From contig MEHQ01003205.1 in the NCBI GenBank assembly GCA_008828725.1, positions 361,755 through 425,754 of the forward strand: DNA of 64,000 nucleotides, in the 5' to 3' direction. Source of the stretch: Saccharina japonica. Taxonomy: Eukaryota; Sar; Phaeophyceae; Laminariales; Laminariaceae. Below are positions 1 to 11,335 of this stretch, piece after piece. The notes under the pieces were generated by a model. It was not told the origin of the DNA, did no database searches, and saw nothing but the letters and a program-made list of their open reading frames with translations. Numbering within the stretch: position 1 is the first letter of the stretch; each line of letters opens with the position of its first letter. Made by a program: the position numbers and the translations under genes.

Positions 1-1397
1 CCCATCCGCTTTGTTGTTGCCGCGTGCACCTACAGTACGTCTTCGGCTGGGGTCATTGGCAGCGGGTGTATGCCGTCTACAATCTGACCGGCGACTAATA
101 CGCGTGGATGGAGGGTCGCGGCTATCGGTTGGGATACCAAACTTGTTTAGGTAGGCCTTGCGGGCTGGAGCAGCGCCTCGCCGCGGGGAGAGAGGGAGGA
201 GGGTGTACCGACGTCGTGACCTCAAGTTCGTCGATCGTTCAGTTGCGAGCTCCGCTAGTTGCGCGTAAGCGTGTGGCCGCCCATTATGAAGCACGTTTCG
301 AGGGTTCATGGTTTGTCAGGAGTTGTTTGTTGTGGTTTCACGTCGATTGACTCGAACCATTCAACAATTTGATGGTTAGTCGGGCTGTGGTGTTGCGCGT
401 CCAATACGATTACCATTAAGTTGGTGACGGTGCGTCAGTTTTATCAATTTCACGTAGAGCTGGAGCTACCGGCCATGGGTCCCGGGGTCCCTTGGGCGTT
501 CCCACGTATAGCGCAAGTGCACGTAGTGACCGAGACGACTCGTGGGGTCCGCCAACCGAATTCGTTTGGAACCCTTGTCTCTGAGCAAACTAATCTCCTC
601 TCGTGATCCTGGAGTCGTTTCGCGGATGTGTTTTGGTCTGATGTACTTCCTGGGGGTACGATTTGACAGTCTGTTCGCAACTGATTCGAGGGTGGTGTAC
701 GCCGTGCACTGCCTCGCATGCGGGGAGTATGGCGTTTTTCGGCAACGCCACATTTATGGGAATCACGCGATGGTAACAGGCCCGACAAAGTAGCGATGCG
801 GGCTTAGGTCTATAAGAGTGATCAAGATCATATTGGTACGGTGCGCGTGCGCACTCGAACGAGGCTCGTGAGCCGATCTCGGGATTTCCCGCGGTGGGCA
901 GAGCGACTGCCCATGTGTTTGGAGTATGCGTCGTGCTTCCCTGGTTTCGCAATCATTCAGCCCTTTGCTTGAATCGTTGTGGCAGCAGCAAAGGGGAAGA
1001 GACAGTTGGGGGGTAGAACATATTTGAGAGCACGGTAAACAGTGATCCCACATTCAATCGGGGTTTGAGGAGTCGAATGGTACCGTACTGTTCGGAGTCT
1101 TAGTCATGCGAGACAATTGTCACCCATAATACTGTGAGTAGAAACCAGGCCGATATTCTGGTGGGGAGAGAGAAACGGCGATAAAAGGTCATCGAGATTC
1201 ACAGGGGATTGCCGCAGGCTACAATATAAGTATTTTGCTGACGGGAGGAATCACTCTCTCGCAGGACCGGGAGAACGATGATGACAATGAATTTGAAGTA
1301 TTTACAATGAAAGCGATTATACGTACTCGATCCAGTACGACACCATTGCAGGCGACGCTTGCCCTAACTGTCGACTGCGGTCTAGGTACCTATATCC
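1..1397. other. Gene-less stretch upstream of duplication unit U1
   Basis: Short open frames occur on both strands at the density expected by chance. I see no conserved domain, no repeat shared with the rest of the window, no tRNA or rRNA and no microsatellite. Similarity to the second duplication copy starts only near 1398. Confidence 0.5.
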
Positions 1398-2769
1398 CCT
1401 AAGACTCGAACCGTAATGTCAGATAATCGTGTTACCACCAGGCAGGCTCTTACGTGGTTGGTTCATATGATGTTGGCTTGCGTGAAAAAAACAATGCTGG
1501 GCCGGATTGTTTTATTGATGGGCAGTCGTATGAGAGTACCCGGAATGTCACCTACTGGTATCCCTTGTTACCTCAGTGCAGTCGATAGCGTGATATACCA
1601 CCGAATGCTGTCGGCCGCATCACGTAGGGTTGACTACGTAAGAGGAAAGTGTTTCGATTGCGTGGCCAGTCTCCACCCAGTGATTACTCGCTGAACGTGG
1701 AGCATAACGTGCGTTGATTACGAGTGCTACTTGATATGTATATATACATGATTTCCGTGACATAGGCTCGCGTAACGCGAGGTCGCCGATGAACTGTCAG
1801 CACCTACAACAAATTTCATGTAAACCTATTTTCAGCAGCGACACGTGGCATAGATGTTTTGTGTAGTCCTGCATCGCATCCTGTAGGTTAGAATGGCCGA
1901 TCGCCCTCCTCAAACAGTATACAATTTGCACTCTCATCTTCATCGTTGAGTTCCTCTAATGCAGCCTCTCTTGTAGATTAGCCGCAATGATGCTTCACTT
2001 TGGACATCGTTGAACTATCGTTAGGTATGCCCCAAACTATTGGAGAGTAGGAGTGGACGAGCGTGTATGCGTTGTGTTAGGTATTTGAAACGGCTGCACA
2101 CAACATTCGCTTCCTTCAGCCAGTAAGTGTAAAACGTGATAAGCATTTTCGTGCACGGGCCTATGCTCGCCTCGCGGAAAGGGTGGTGATCCAGTGGTGT
2201 TGTACGTGAAATAAAATAATAAATGTATGTTGAATTAATATATTGAATGATCCACCACCGTGTGTGTGTTCTTCACATTAAACCTTCCTTTCTACCCGTC
2301 GACATCCAGCACACCCAGTGTCCGTGCCGGTTCTTCATCCTAAAAACGTACAAGTTTTGTGGTCGCAACACTACGACACAGAAACACTACGCTCAGTGCA
2401 GTAAGCAGAGCAGACAAATGCAATGCCATATAGGACACGCAAGACCTACGCTGCTAGCAATTCAGGTTCATGAAAGCGTAGGATACTCGCACCGTAGAGG
2501 GAAAGCGAAGTCGTCGAATACGAAAAGTCGATGTACAACTTGTTTTGATCAGATGTGCGTAAAACATGCACTCAGGTTTCTTCGCTATTGCTACGGTGCC
2601 ATAAAAGACCTAGACTCATACACGTCTTGAGAAAAAAACAACAAAGGTTTCTCCAAATTAAACAATGGCTACAAGTTCGGAGTAATATATTACTGGCAGT
2701 AGAATACTCTAACTAATAAGTTGAATACAAAAATTCCTGTAAGTGTGCATCATTCGAATCTCCAATGCT

Positions 2770-3344
2770 TTAGTTGAAAAATTGAAAAGGACTGGTCAAT
2801 TTCGCGTATACAAGATGCATACAAGGACTACGCCTGCAGACAAATACAGAGGGCTTGCCTTGTAGGAACTCCTGTCGTACAGCAGAAGCAAACACGGCCT
2901 CGGCGTGGCTTGCGTGACGAAATCTGCTGTACTGCTGTATGAGGTATATACCTGGTAGCACAGTAGGTGCTATAAGTGTTTGTGTATGTTGGGGGGTCAT
3001 GCAGATGTCATTTTTGATGGGGTCAAGACAGCTGAAAACTAGTAGTTTTGTGCTGGCGATGAAGGAACCTGCCGGCATCAGGCCCCGTCTCAAAGCATAA
3101 CAAAAGTAGACATCATGGATAGAGGGTTCCCCGCCCCAACCGCTCGCTCCGAAGGCATGCTGTCAATAGGGTCATGGTGTTTTCTGACACCTGTCACGCA
3201 TGCGTACAGCAGACACTCGGCAAAGCTTTTGGAGCATTGACCACATGTCAAAGCCTTGTGTTTGGTGCTGTAAGTCATACCGGCAGTTGAAGTCGTCCGT
3301 TGGCGACGTAGGGAAGGCGGTCCAGGAACCCCGAAATCATACAC
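2770..3344 (-). pseudogene. Decayed unrecognised Cys/His-containing gene, U1 copy
   Basis: Read on the minus strand, the first part (3344 to 3090) encodes a CGxCS motif, a C-L-x4-5-C pair, VRKHxDPI and MPSERAV, all matched in the U2 copy at 43850-43535 with a 3-nt indel that keeps frame. A one-base difference near 3035 and a stop near 3090 break the frame in U1, which resumes as SCLDPIK, PQHTQTL and a C-terminal part with RFRHASHAEAV and LVYAKLTS. That last part is matched by the fragment at 30505-30690. Frame-keeping indels and conservative changes suggest a once-functional protein. The Cys and His spacing recalls a zinc-binding motif, but I do not recognise the family. It may also be conserved only as DNA. 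Confidence 0.3.
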
Positions 3345-4725
3345 CTAACTACCCCCCACGGAGGGGTCGATTTGTTTGTTTGTTTTTTAACGTATATTTT
3401 GTGTGTTTTAGCCACTGGCAAAACGCCCTCCTCTTGTTGCACGCTGCGCGTTCACATTTAAAAAATACAGAGAAGGTGTTCAGGTAGGCAGTGCATTACG
3501 GACTCGATGGTTTTGGAGTGAAAATCTGTGCACCATGCACGTATGGTTAAACAGGATCATATGTATGAAATAATAATGTGCGGCACAGCCGACGCGCAGA
3601 AGTGTTTGTCAGCAGGGCCACACTACTACTATTGGAGCAGACCAACCATCGTTTAGCGCATACAAGTACGCATCAACTGTATACAAGGGTTGCTGGGATA
3701 GGCCCGCAGTACATTTTTCTACTCGCACTAGGTGCTTCGTGCAATACGGCGTTCACGCCCCCACACGAGGCCCCCATGAACACCCCAAACAACGACTCGC
3801 AGTGTTATATCACGACGTACAACTGTTGCGCCGGTCATTAATACATCTACTCCGCACGAACAGCAGCAGTGCTATTAATATATACAGCAGATACTACCAG
3901 AACCGCCAGCGCAAACCGGGGTATTTGCTCGTACAAGTGCTACCGAGATACTACAGTATGAATAGGGGGCCCGTCTGAATAGAGAAACCAAGTCCCCACC
4001 CAGCGGCAACAGAAACACACACAGACACAGCTTGAAGTGTTCGACTACAGTAGCTGCGGGAGTCGCTACTGCTGCTGTGGTTTCAATGTTCACCAGTGTG
4101 AGCAAGGATGCTGTGCAGCTCGGTGGCAATGCAAGGTAACACAGACATATACATGTATCAGGTACCACAGTCACGTACGAGTATGATGATACCAATTACC
4201 ACGTAATGTGCTCGTATATAGGACCTCGTATAAGGTGTCAAGATATTCATAAACTGGACTGTTACGTATACTGAGGGTACCGCGCCTATGTACAACAAAC
4301 AACAGCCCGTGCAGGTGCGGACACCCAAACAAACAAATCCGAAGGATGCTACTACAGTACTGCAGTAGAGTATGGTGCTCATGCTGTTGGTCGAAAAGGT
4401 GGCACTCAGGCTTTGTGCTTTTCCGAGCGTTTATACTGTCTGGCTAGTCCATAATCGAGAGCCTTGCTGCCGCCACAGTCGTTCCCATAGTGACAAATCC
4501 ACGTGATAACCCCCTCCCTCGCGATTTTTTCATTCAGTGCATATCTAGTCAAGCCCGCTGATTTCACTGCTCTTAAGGGCCCTCTGGTCCACCTTCGAAC
4601 GAGCTCGTAGCTCCTTTGTACCACTCACACTCCTGCTGGAGTTGCTTCGAGTACGCAGCTGCGGCGTATTTGTCGAAATGCATGCCAGTACTATTGTAGT
4701 AGTATGGAAGGCTTTGTATCAGGCA

Positions 4726-4744
4726 GGGGGGGGGGGGGGGGGGG
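4726..4744. repeat. Homopolymer G run (19 bp)
   Basis: An uninterrupted run of 19 G followed by CTCTCTCTCG. The U2 counterpart near 45330 has only short G runs, so the tract expanded in U1 or was lost in U2. Confidence 0.9.
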
Positions 4745-7700
4745 CTCTCTCTCGCCCCCTGTTTTCAGTTTAATTTAGTTTTTATTAAGGCGTAGTGGGA
4801 TGGGACGGTATCAGACACAGGTTGTATGTGGGCGGCCAGGCCCGTGCAGGACCTTTCCTGTGTCGTGGACGATAGCTTTGACAACACATCTTGCCATCGC
4901 TGCTGCTGCCGTTGCTCCTGATGATGTTGTTTTGCAACCACAAATGAAACAAACTACGCCGACCGCGCCCCCCACAAACGCACGCAGCCAGCTTGTAGTT
5001 GTGTTAAACCGTGGCAAATATTCCTTTGTCGTTGTGCAATGGCCATATCAACAGGCAACCGCATATTATTCTTCACGAGGATACGTACCACCAACAACCA
5101 GTCGAAAACTCTAATTATGCTGTTTTTGTTTTGGGCTGCCGTTGATGATTCACTTCCCAATTCAGATTAACCGCTTCCCCATTAAGGTGGTCCCTTTTGT
5201 ACATCGGTTCGGTCTCAAAACTTGATACAAGTGTGATGACACGCGTCCTTCAACACTTAAGCACCTACGAGGAATTTTGTCCCTCAGATATAAACATCCG
5301 GCGAAAACTACAGAAGCAGCACCAATGCCACCCAGGCTGCGTGGTCGCGGTGGCCTGGTCTATTTGTATTTCCACCCCGCGTGTCTCGTGGTGGACCCGA
5401 TACAATTATTCGCGAGTTAGTCCATATATCCCTAAAGGATTTTAATAGTCTTTCTTATTTCCGTTTTTCTGTTTACTGGACCTCGCGAATTTGCTAGTTT
5501 GGATCCTTCTGTATACCCTACGAGGCCTTGAAAGAGCTCTTTGAATATAACTGCAATTTCCCGCACTTCTGCGTCTATGTGTATTTTCTGGATACCCTGA
5601 GGTTCCAAAAACAGTACTTGGTCCAGCGCGTAATACCATATTGCTGTGGTTTTCGTTATTTCGCTTCAACACGTGCCTGCGTGCAAAATCCAACCGCCGT
5701 TGCCGGTACAGGGGTGAGCTTGTCGTATAAAAGTTAGCAAAAAACCCTCCCTTGAAGTTGCCGTCGTTGCGCACGTATTCCACGGATGGGCCTCAACACG
5801 ACTCAGTGGAATGCATGTGTAGGTTGACCCCGTCCCGTATATATATACTATCAGATTGACAGGAAATGTGGTGGGCTTGTAGGCCATGTGGGCATATACC
5901 GCATGCTATATTATAGTACAACCCCATTGTAGAATATACGGACCCCCAGCTAACCTGCCTATGCACAATATACGGATATCAAGCGGCAACATGAGCGAGA
6001 TCATGCAGATCAGGAAATTACCTGCCCTGCAAGATTTAGAACAAACATATTGGGAATCAATAGTGCATGCGATCTGTGTTTTTTTAATTCACATTTAACC
6101 TTTGTTTCTAACCAACTGCATCTGTACCTGCAGTGTCCGTCGTCATTAATTTGCCTTGAAGTACGCAAACATTGTGGTGACGCCATGTAAGACACTGGGA
6201 AAACACGAACTCAAATAGTCTCAAATTCGTCAACACAAAGAAAATGAAATTTTACCATTAGCTAGACAAGAAGTGCCACCATCATAGATGTAGCACTTTT
6301 TCGCTCCAATATTTTCTGAATGACGAGGCTCCTCAAACCAAAATCGTCCGAATGTCATTCTTGTCTTGGAATTATGATATTTGTTGTGCCTAGGCCACGG
6401 GATAAGGTTCGTCCATCGGGTTGTACTTTCGTTTTAGGCGAGGTACTGAGCTCCTCCTGCGAGGGGCGCCATAAACAAAAGGCGCACCCCTACCGTAGCC
6501 TTGTTTATACCAGAGGTGACCTCGTGAAGGAGGCGTGAAAAAAACAAACATCAACGCCAAAACTCTCTATATGGTTATTCGTGTGTCATGGAGAGGCTGT
6601 GAGATCAAGATCGACGGAACCGAGCTAATCCTGGAAATATTGTCATGCGTTGAGGTATTTTGGCGTAGGACGGGTTGTAACTACGATCGAGAAGTAACAC
6701 GCCCGCGAAATTGTGGACTGTGGGTCTAGCCCACTGCACTGATTGTAGACACCTGTCCTCTACCTTGGTCTAGGAGAGCTGTACTTCAAAAGCACGCATA
6801 TCTGGACCTTTCGTATGCCCCTTGTCATAAACACCGCTTAGCGTATCGTTTTCTACGGCGACCACACTATGCATTCTACCCAGCGCCTCCCGGTATCGTT
6901 TGGAGGAATAAAACAATCCCGAGCACAGCCTATATACGTTTTTGGTGTTTTTCGTTACAGTTGGTAAATCCGCCACGTACCTGCGTTAGATGAGATTGTG
7001 TATCTCGCTTATCAACGTAACAGGCGTTTGCGAGCGGGAAGTGGTTTAAGGACACATCCGTTCCGCCGACAGGCCTCAAGCCAAGTAATTGAATACCTTG
7101 TGCATGCTGACTCCGGCTGGCAACTATTTATGACACCAACTCGCTTGGAAAAGTGGTGGCCTCGTAGGATACGTTTGTACAGAAAAACGCTGCATTTTTT
7201 TAGCACCGGCCGGAACCATTATACCCCCTTGATAGGACCCCAGACATGCTTCGGCAGCCGTTGCAACCCCCGCTGGGGCCTCGATGAACCAATATCCGTT
7301 ACTGCAAACGCCCGCTCGTGATGTAGGCTGTACGAAACGCAATCGGTGTCACCCATGCTTTGGTGAATGCGTTTTAATACATAATGTTCATTCACCGAGC
7401 GCTCTTCTTTTCTCACGGATCAACACTGCTTTGTATACCGTGCAAGGTCAATCGGCAACGCTAGGGTTGTTAAGTGTACGACCCTAATTTTGAAGAAAAC
7501 TCTCGAATGTAACCTTAACCGACCAGTACAATCGGGGACTCCACGCTCATGTACCGGAGGTGTTTGGTTTAAATAAAATATCAAGGATGCGTGATTCGGC
7601 TAAAGACATTGTGAACGTCCGTCGTTGGTGTGAAAATGGCAAGGTGTGAAAATGGCAAATTGTGCGAACGTTGCTCGGAAGCGTCAACCGAAAAACCTAA

Positions 7701-8336
7701 TAACGCTTTAAATCTGGGGACGGATCGCTTTCATCCCCTCTTGAATGGCATGTATATGAATAATTGTTTGGCATGTTGGCTACAACATGCCCAACCAAAG
7801 CAATTATTTACCTGGTAGGGGGTTCCACTCCATGTGGAGCTTTTTCGGTCATTATTTTAAAAAAGCGAACGTCCTAGTTGTTTGCAAAAGTTTTCTCAAT
7901 ATACAAACGCGAACGATCGTGTAGCGCCTAATACGCATCCCTGAATCATATGTTGAGCTCTCAAGGGCTTGAATTCCTATCAACAAGTCATCCGTCTGGT
8001 TTCTTTCATCATATTGATTATAGTCCAAAGTTTTCCTGGATGTGCCGCCACAGCCATCGCGGGGTTAGCATTTGTTACGCTTCGTAAATAAGTTAACATC
8101 ACAGCCGCATGATGGTTGTCGTCCCTTGTGATCTCTAGTTCATTATTATCGCCTATTCCCTAGCAACGCTACAGCCTGGTATGGTATTTTGTCGGGAAAT
8201 GTGTATGTTCTGTGTCAGTATGTGTACGTGTATAAGCGCCCTTTTTTTGCGGGTTGTGTGGTGAAAGGTTTTATCGGTTGGATGACATCGAAACTCGAAC
8301 CGGGCGCGAATCTATTGCGAGTTGAGGGCCCCGGGC

Positions 8337-8386
8337 AGTAGTAGTAGTATCAGTAGCATTAGTAGAAGTAGTAGTAGGAGTAGCAT

Positions 8387-8419
<33 letters not shown>

Positions 8420-8479
8420 CAGTAGTAATAGGAACAGGAGTAGAAGTAGTATTAGTAGTAGTAGTTGTAGTGATAGTAG
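8337..8479 (+). repeat. Interrupted AGT trinucleotide microsatellite
   Basis: Tract of AGT/AGC/AGA triplets with a long pure AGT core. A homologous tract sits at 49140-49315, so a shorter repeat pre-dated the U1/U2 duplication. It creates spurious poly-Ser (+) and poly-Leu/Thr (-) frames that should not be annotated as genes. Confidence 0.95.
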
Positions 8480-8579
8480 AGGTGGTTCAGTAGGTGAGCG
8501 AAACAACACGAACATTGGTCTTCTACTGCCATGCTGTCGTCTCATTATGCTACGGCCGTTGCTACTACTGCAGCAGTAA

Positions 8580-9090
8580 CATCTTGAGCTGACGGGTCTG
8601 CTCGTCCTTTGCTGCTGATGGTGGTGATACTGACGTATGCGACGTTCCACCGGCAGGTGCCTGTCCTTTCCATTTATTTACATACGTGTATCGACTTCGC
8701 ACGACTGCCGCGCTCCACGAGACGAGCTCTGTACTTGTCATCCGGTGCGTCTGTAATTTTTGATGTACCATGTTTACACAATGGCCGGGGGTTGCCTCGT
8801 TCTTCCATTGGACTTGCTTCAGTCCATATATATATATGGTTTGGCGGGATGCCCTTCCGGCGTAGGCCAAGCAACACAACTTGTACCATACCAATGCACA
8901 ACACAGCCCCGTTTTTGATGGTGGTGTTGATGTTCTCTACACTCTTGCGCATACAAGTTATGTAATCGATGAACATCGACCTTGAACTCCACCAACTTTG
9001 CCAAAGATTTCACGGCGCTGCTCATTCGATTTGTTCTTGGCCGGTCTCGCCGGAGAAGATTCACGAATACTCAGCCGGTACTGTTATGGG
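8580..9090 (-). pseudogene. Decayed unrecognised gene, U1 copy (minus strand)
   Basis: On the minus strand a frame reads VKS, KVDVHRLH, NLYAQ, then after a one-base shift INTTIKNGAVLCIGMVQ, RRKGIP, PRPL and DAPDD. The U2 copy (49880-49420) reads the same motifs: VKS, KVDVHQLH, INTTIKNDAVLCIGMVQ, RRKGIP, PRPL and DAPDD. Indels between the copies inside this stretch are mainly 3 nt. Each copy has its own frame break: a shift in U1 and a TAG near 49750 in U2. This looks like an old gene lost independently in both copies. No family is recognised, and the plus-strand frame over the same DNA is also open in both copies, so the strand is not certain. Confidence 0.28.
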
Positions 9091-10468
9091 TTGTCATCGA
9101 AACTCCCTAGACAAGCAATACAATATATGAACGTATACATATACTGTGCGGTGTTTATCGTTGCGATGGTTACTCAATAGGTTTAGTGGGCTCGCCGAAG
9201 GTTCATGCTCAAACAGGCACGACACAAACATAATTCACTTATCATCTCAATTGTTTTCCACAGTGTGGTAGTGTCCATAACTGACTCACTGCTCAATGGT
9301 GCTGAAGCCTCTCAATACAGCGGCTTACGTGGTACACCCTCCAACTATACTTATGGCACATTTCCTGATTTCACGGTTTAAAATGCGCACCAAACGAACC
9401 TCTCAAACAAGCGAATGCCTTGTATGCACGGGCTTCCGGGGGCAGCGATGATTAGTTGCTGTGCAATTATACGAGTGCCATGATGGGTTTAGTGTCAATC
9501 TATTTGTGGTTTCAGTCAAGTAGCTACAGGTGGTATATGGAGTACATGTGGCACATTTATTATATATAAGATATCTAGGCCCGTTGCTTTCCACACCCCT
9601 CTCTGTTCTTGTCAATGATCGATCTCGGGTTCAGTCTATGTTGTACCTTGTTTTTGAGTGGGTAATCAGAATGGCGCGACTCGAACAGTCCGGTGCTTTG
9701 AAGTCAAACCCACTCTAGCGGTAGTTTGGTCCTTGTACTATACAACATCCAATTCATGCTTCACCTACAAAATACTTCGGACGATGTAACGGTGTTCTAT
9801 AAACATTTACAGGTTCGATTGGCCACCAATGCGAGCTCCCGTATCTTTGCCATCAACACCTAGCCCTTCCTTGGCGTCGACCGCAACACCACCTATCGCC
9901 ACTACAAGTCGTCACGTGACAGGTTGTTCCCATGTTAGGTTTTGTTCGTTCGGTGATGCACGGTATGGGTTTTGACAAGGCATTTTGACATCGCTGCTGC
10001 TTTTCAACCAATATTTCCAACGACGTCGCATTGTTATGTTGGAGCAAACAATGTAACACCCGTAAACAAACTTGGCGACTGACTCCATGTAGTTGCGAAT
10101 CATTTGTATACCTCCCTTGCGTTTTCTGGGCAAACTGTTCTGCCAGCATAAGCATATGAAAACAATTGTCGCAAACTGAACCAGACGGGTTCCAAGTTTT
10201 TGCGCGTCAAATGCTGAACGTATCGTCCGCGATAAAAGTCATAAACAGTCCCTCGTATCACAGCAGTACGTACACCACAAGCTAAATGGTACACTGGAAA
10301 GTTGTGAAAAATAATGTTTGCGTGACCCTGAAATTCGTGTTTGTTTTTGTTGCGTGGATTTTTCGAACTGTTGGTGTACACAGGTCTTCCCAACGATATT
10401 TGTTTTCTGGAAACAGCCTCTGCTGAGCTTCTTGAGGCATTTCACCGCTGGACAAATCTCCGTGATGG

Positions 10469-10564
10469 ATGGGGCATTGCTCGCATGTGTCCTGCACAAG
10501 GCGACCTACGTATAATGTCAAGAGCAGCAAAGCGGCGTACTGCAGATAGCATGCTTCCGACGGC
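10469..10564 (+). pseudogene. Severed 5' part of EsV-1-7 gene A
   Basis: An ATG at 10469 aligns with the start codon of gene B (50990). It opens a complete first repeat: CSHVSC, then RPTYNVKSSKAAYC, then R-stop-H. The stop is TAG at 10547-10549, where gene B has CAG (the Gln of C-R-Q-H), so a single C-to-T change truncates the gene. The frame then continues without a shift into the 256-codon frame beginning at 10565. Confidence 0.75.
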
Positions 10565-11335
10565 ATGGTAGATGTTAGCAGGAAGCATTGCTTGTATGAT
10601 TCATGCACAACGCGACAGAGCTTCAATGTCGAGGGCAGCAACACCTCAGCTTACTGCAGTCAACATGCTGCCGACGGCATGGTAGATGTTAGGAGGAGGC
10701 GCTGTTCACACGAGTTATGCACTAAGATACCGAGTTTCAATGTCAAGGCCAGTGAAGCTGCGGCGTACTGCTGCCAACATGCCTCATATGGCATGGTGCA
10801 TGTCAAAAGCAGGCGTTGTTCACACGAGTCGTGCACGAAGATGTCGAGTTTCAATATCGAGGGCAGTGAAGCGGCGGCGTACTGCAGCCAACAGGATGTA
10901 TGCACGAAGAGACCGTGTTTCAACGTTGAGGGCAGTACCGTTCCGAGGTACTGCAAGCAACATGCTGTAGGTGGCATGGTTGACATCAAAACCAAGCGTT
11001 GCTCGCACAACTGTTGCCTTAAGTTCCCGGGATGGGGTCTGCTAACGGAAACTGCGCCCACTGCATGCCTCCTCCATAAATGCGACATATCAGGCAGGCC
11101 GGTGATTAATTTCAAGGCTAGGTGCAAGGTCGCCAATTGTAATAAGGTGTCGCGTTGGGGACTCGATGAGAAGCAACCTACTCACTGCCGCGAACACCGC
11201 CCCCTTCAAGGTGGGCTCGTCTGCACTGTCGGATCCCGTCAGGGCGAAATTGGTAGTCGTCACCTTTCCGAGGGTGCTCTAAAGGGTGCTGGAAAAAATC
11301 GCATATTTCGCGTAAAAATAGAAAGTTCGTTGTGA
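10565..11335 (+). CDS. EsV-1-7 repeat protein, truncated paralog (gene A)
   Basis: 256-aa Cys/His-rich protein made of EsV-1-7 repeats (C-x4-C-x16-C-x2-H with a 12-residue linker ending before the next Cys). Visible repeats begin CLYDSC, CSHELC and CSHESC. A fused unit follows, then the C-terminal cap (CSHNCC with WGLL, and CKVANC with SRWG and PTHC). The fused unit shows an in-frame loss of 45 nt near 10892: it runs from CSQQ straight into DVC, losing the His of one repeat and the first Cys of the next. The true start was probably 10469, but a TAG at 10547 cuts it off, so this Met lies in the first linker. It is 75-80% similar by eye to gene B over the cap. In Ectocarpus, IMMEDIATE UPRIGHT is a developmental regulator of this family, but the biochemical role of the domain is unknown. 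Probably a decaying gene, though a shorter product could still be made. Confidence 0.6.
   Translation: MVDVSRKHCLYDSCTTRQSFNVEGSNTSAYCSQHAADGMVDVRRRRCSHELCTKIPSFNVKASEAAAYCCQHASYGMVHVKSRRCSHESCTKMSSFNIEGSEAAAYCSQQDVCTKRPCFNVEGSTVPRYCKQHAVGGMVDIKTKRCSHNCCLKFPGWGLLTETAPTACLLHKCDISGRPVINFKARCKVANCNKVSRWGLDEKQPTHCREHRPLQGGLVCTVGSRQGEIGSRHLSEGALKGAGKNRIFRVKIESSL

Noticed and set aside
2780-2950. piggyBac transposase C-terminal zinc finger in the fragment shared by U1 and 30.5 kb
   Set aside because: Some Cys-containing words look suggestive on the plus strand, but they need frame shifts and no DDE region is present. The minus-strand frame is at least as well conserved.
4800-5114. 104-codon plus-strand frame shared in part with U2 (45715-45870)
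   Set aside because: Reading is aligned without indels over about 60 codons, but most differences change the amino acid and U2 has a stop, so there is no sign of coding constraint.
10660-11136. 158-codon minus-strand frame opposite gene A, and a similar one opposite gene B (51439-51816)
   Set aside because: Mirror frames of the EsV-1-7 repeats; the periodicity comes from the sense gene.
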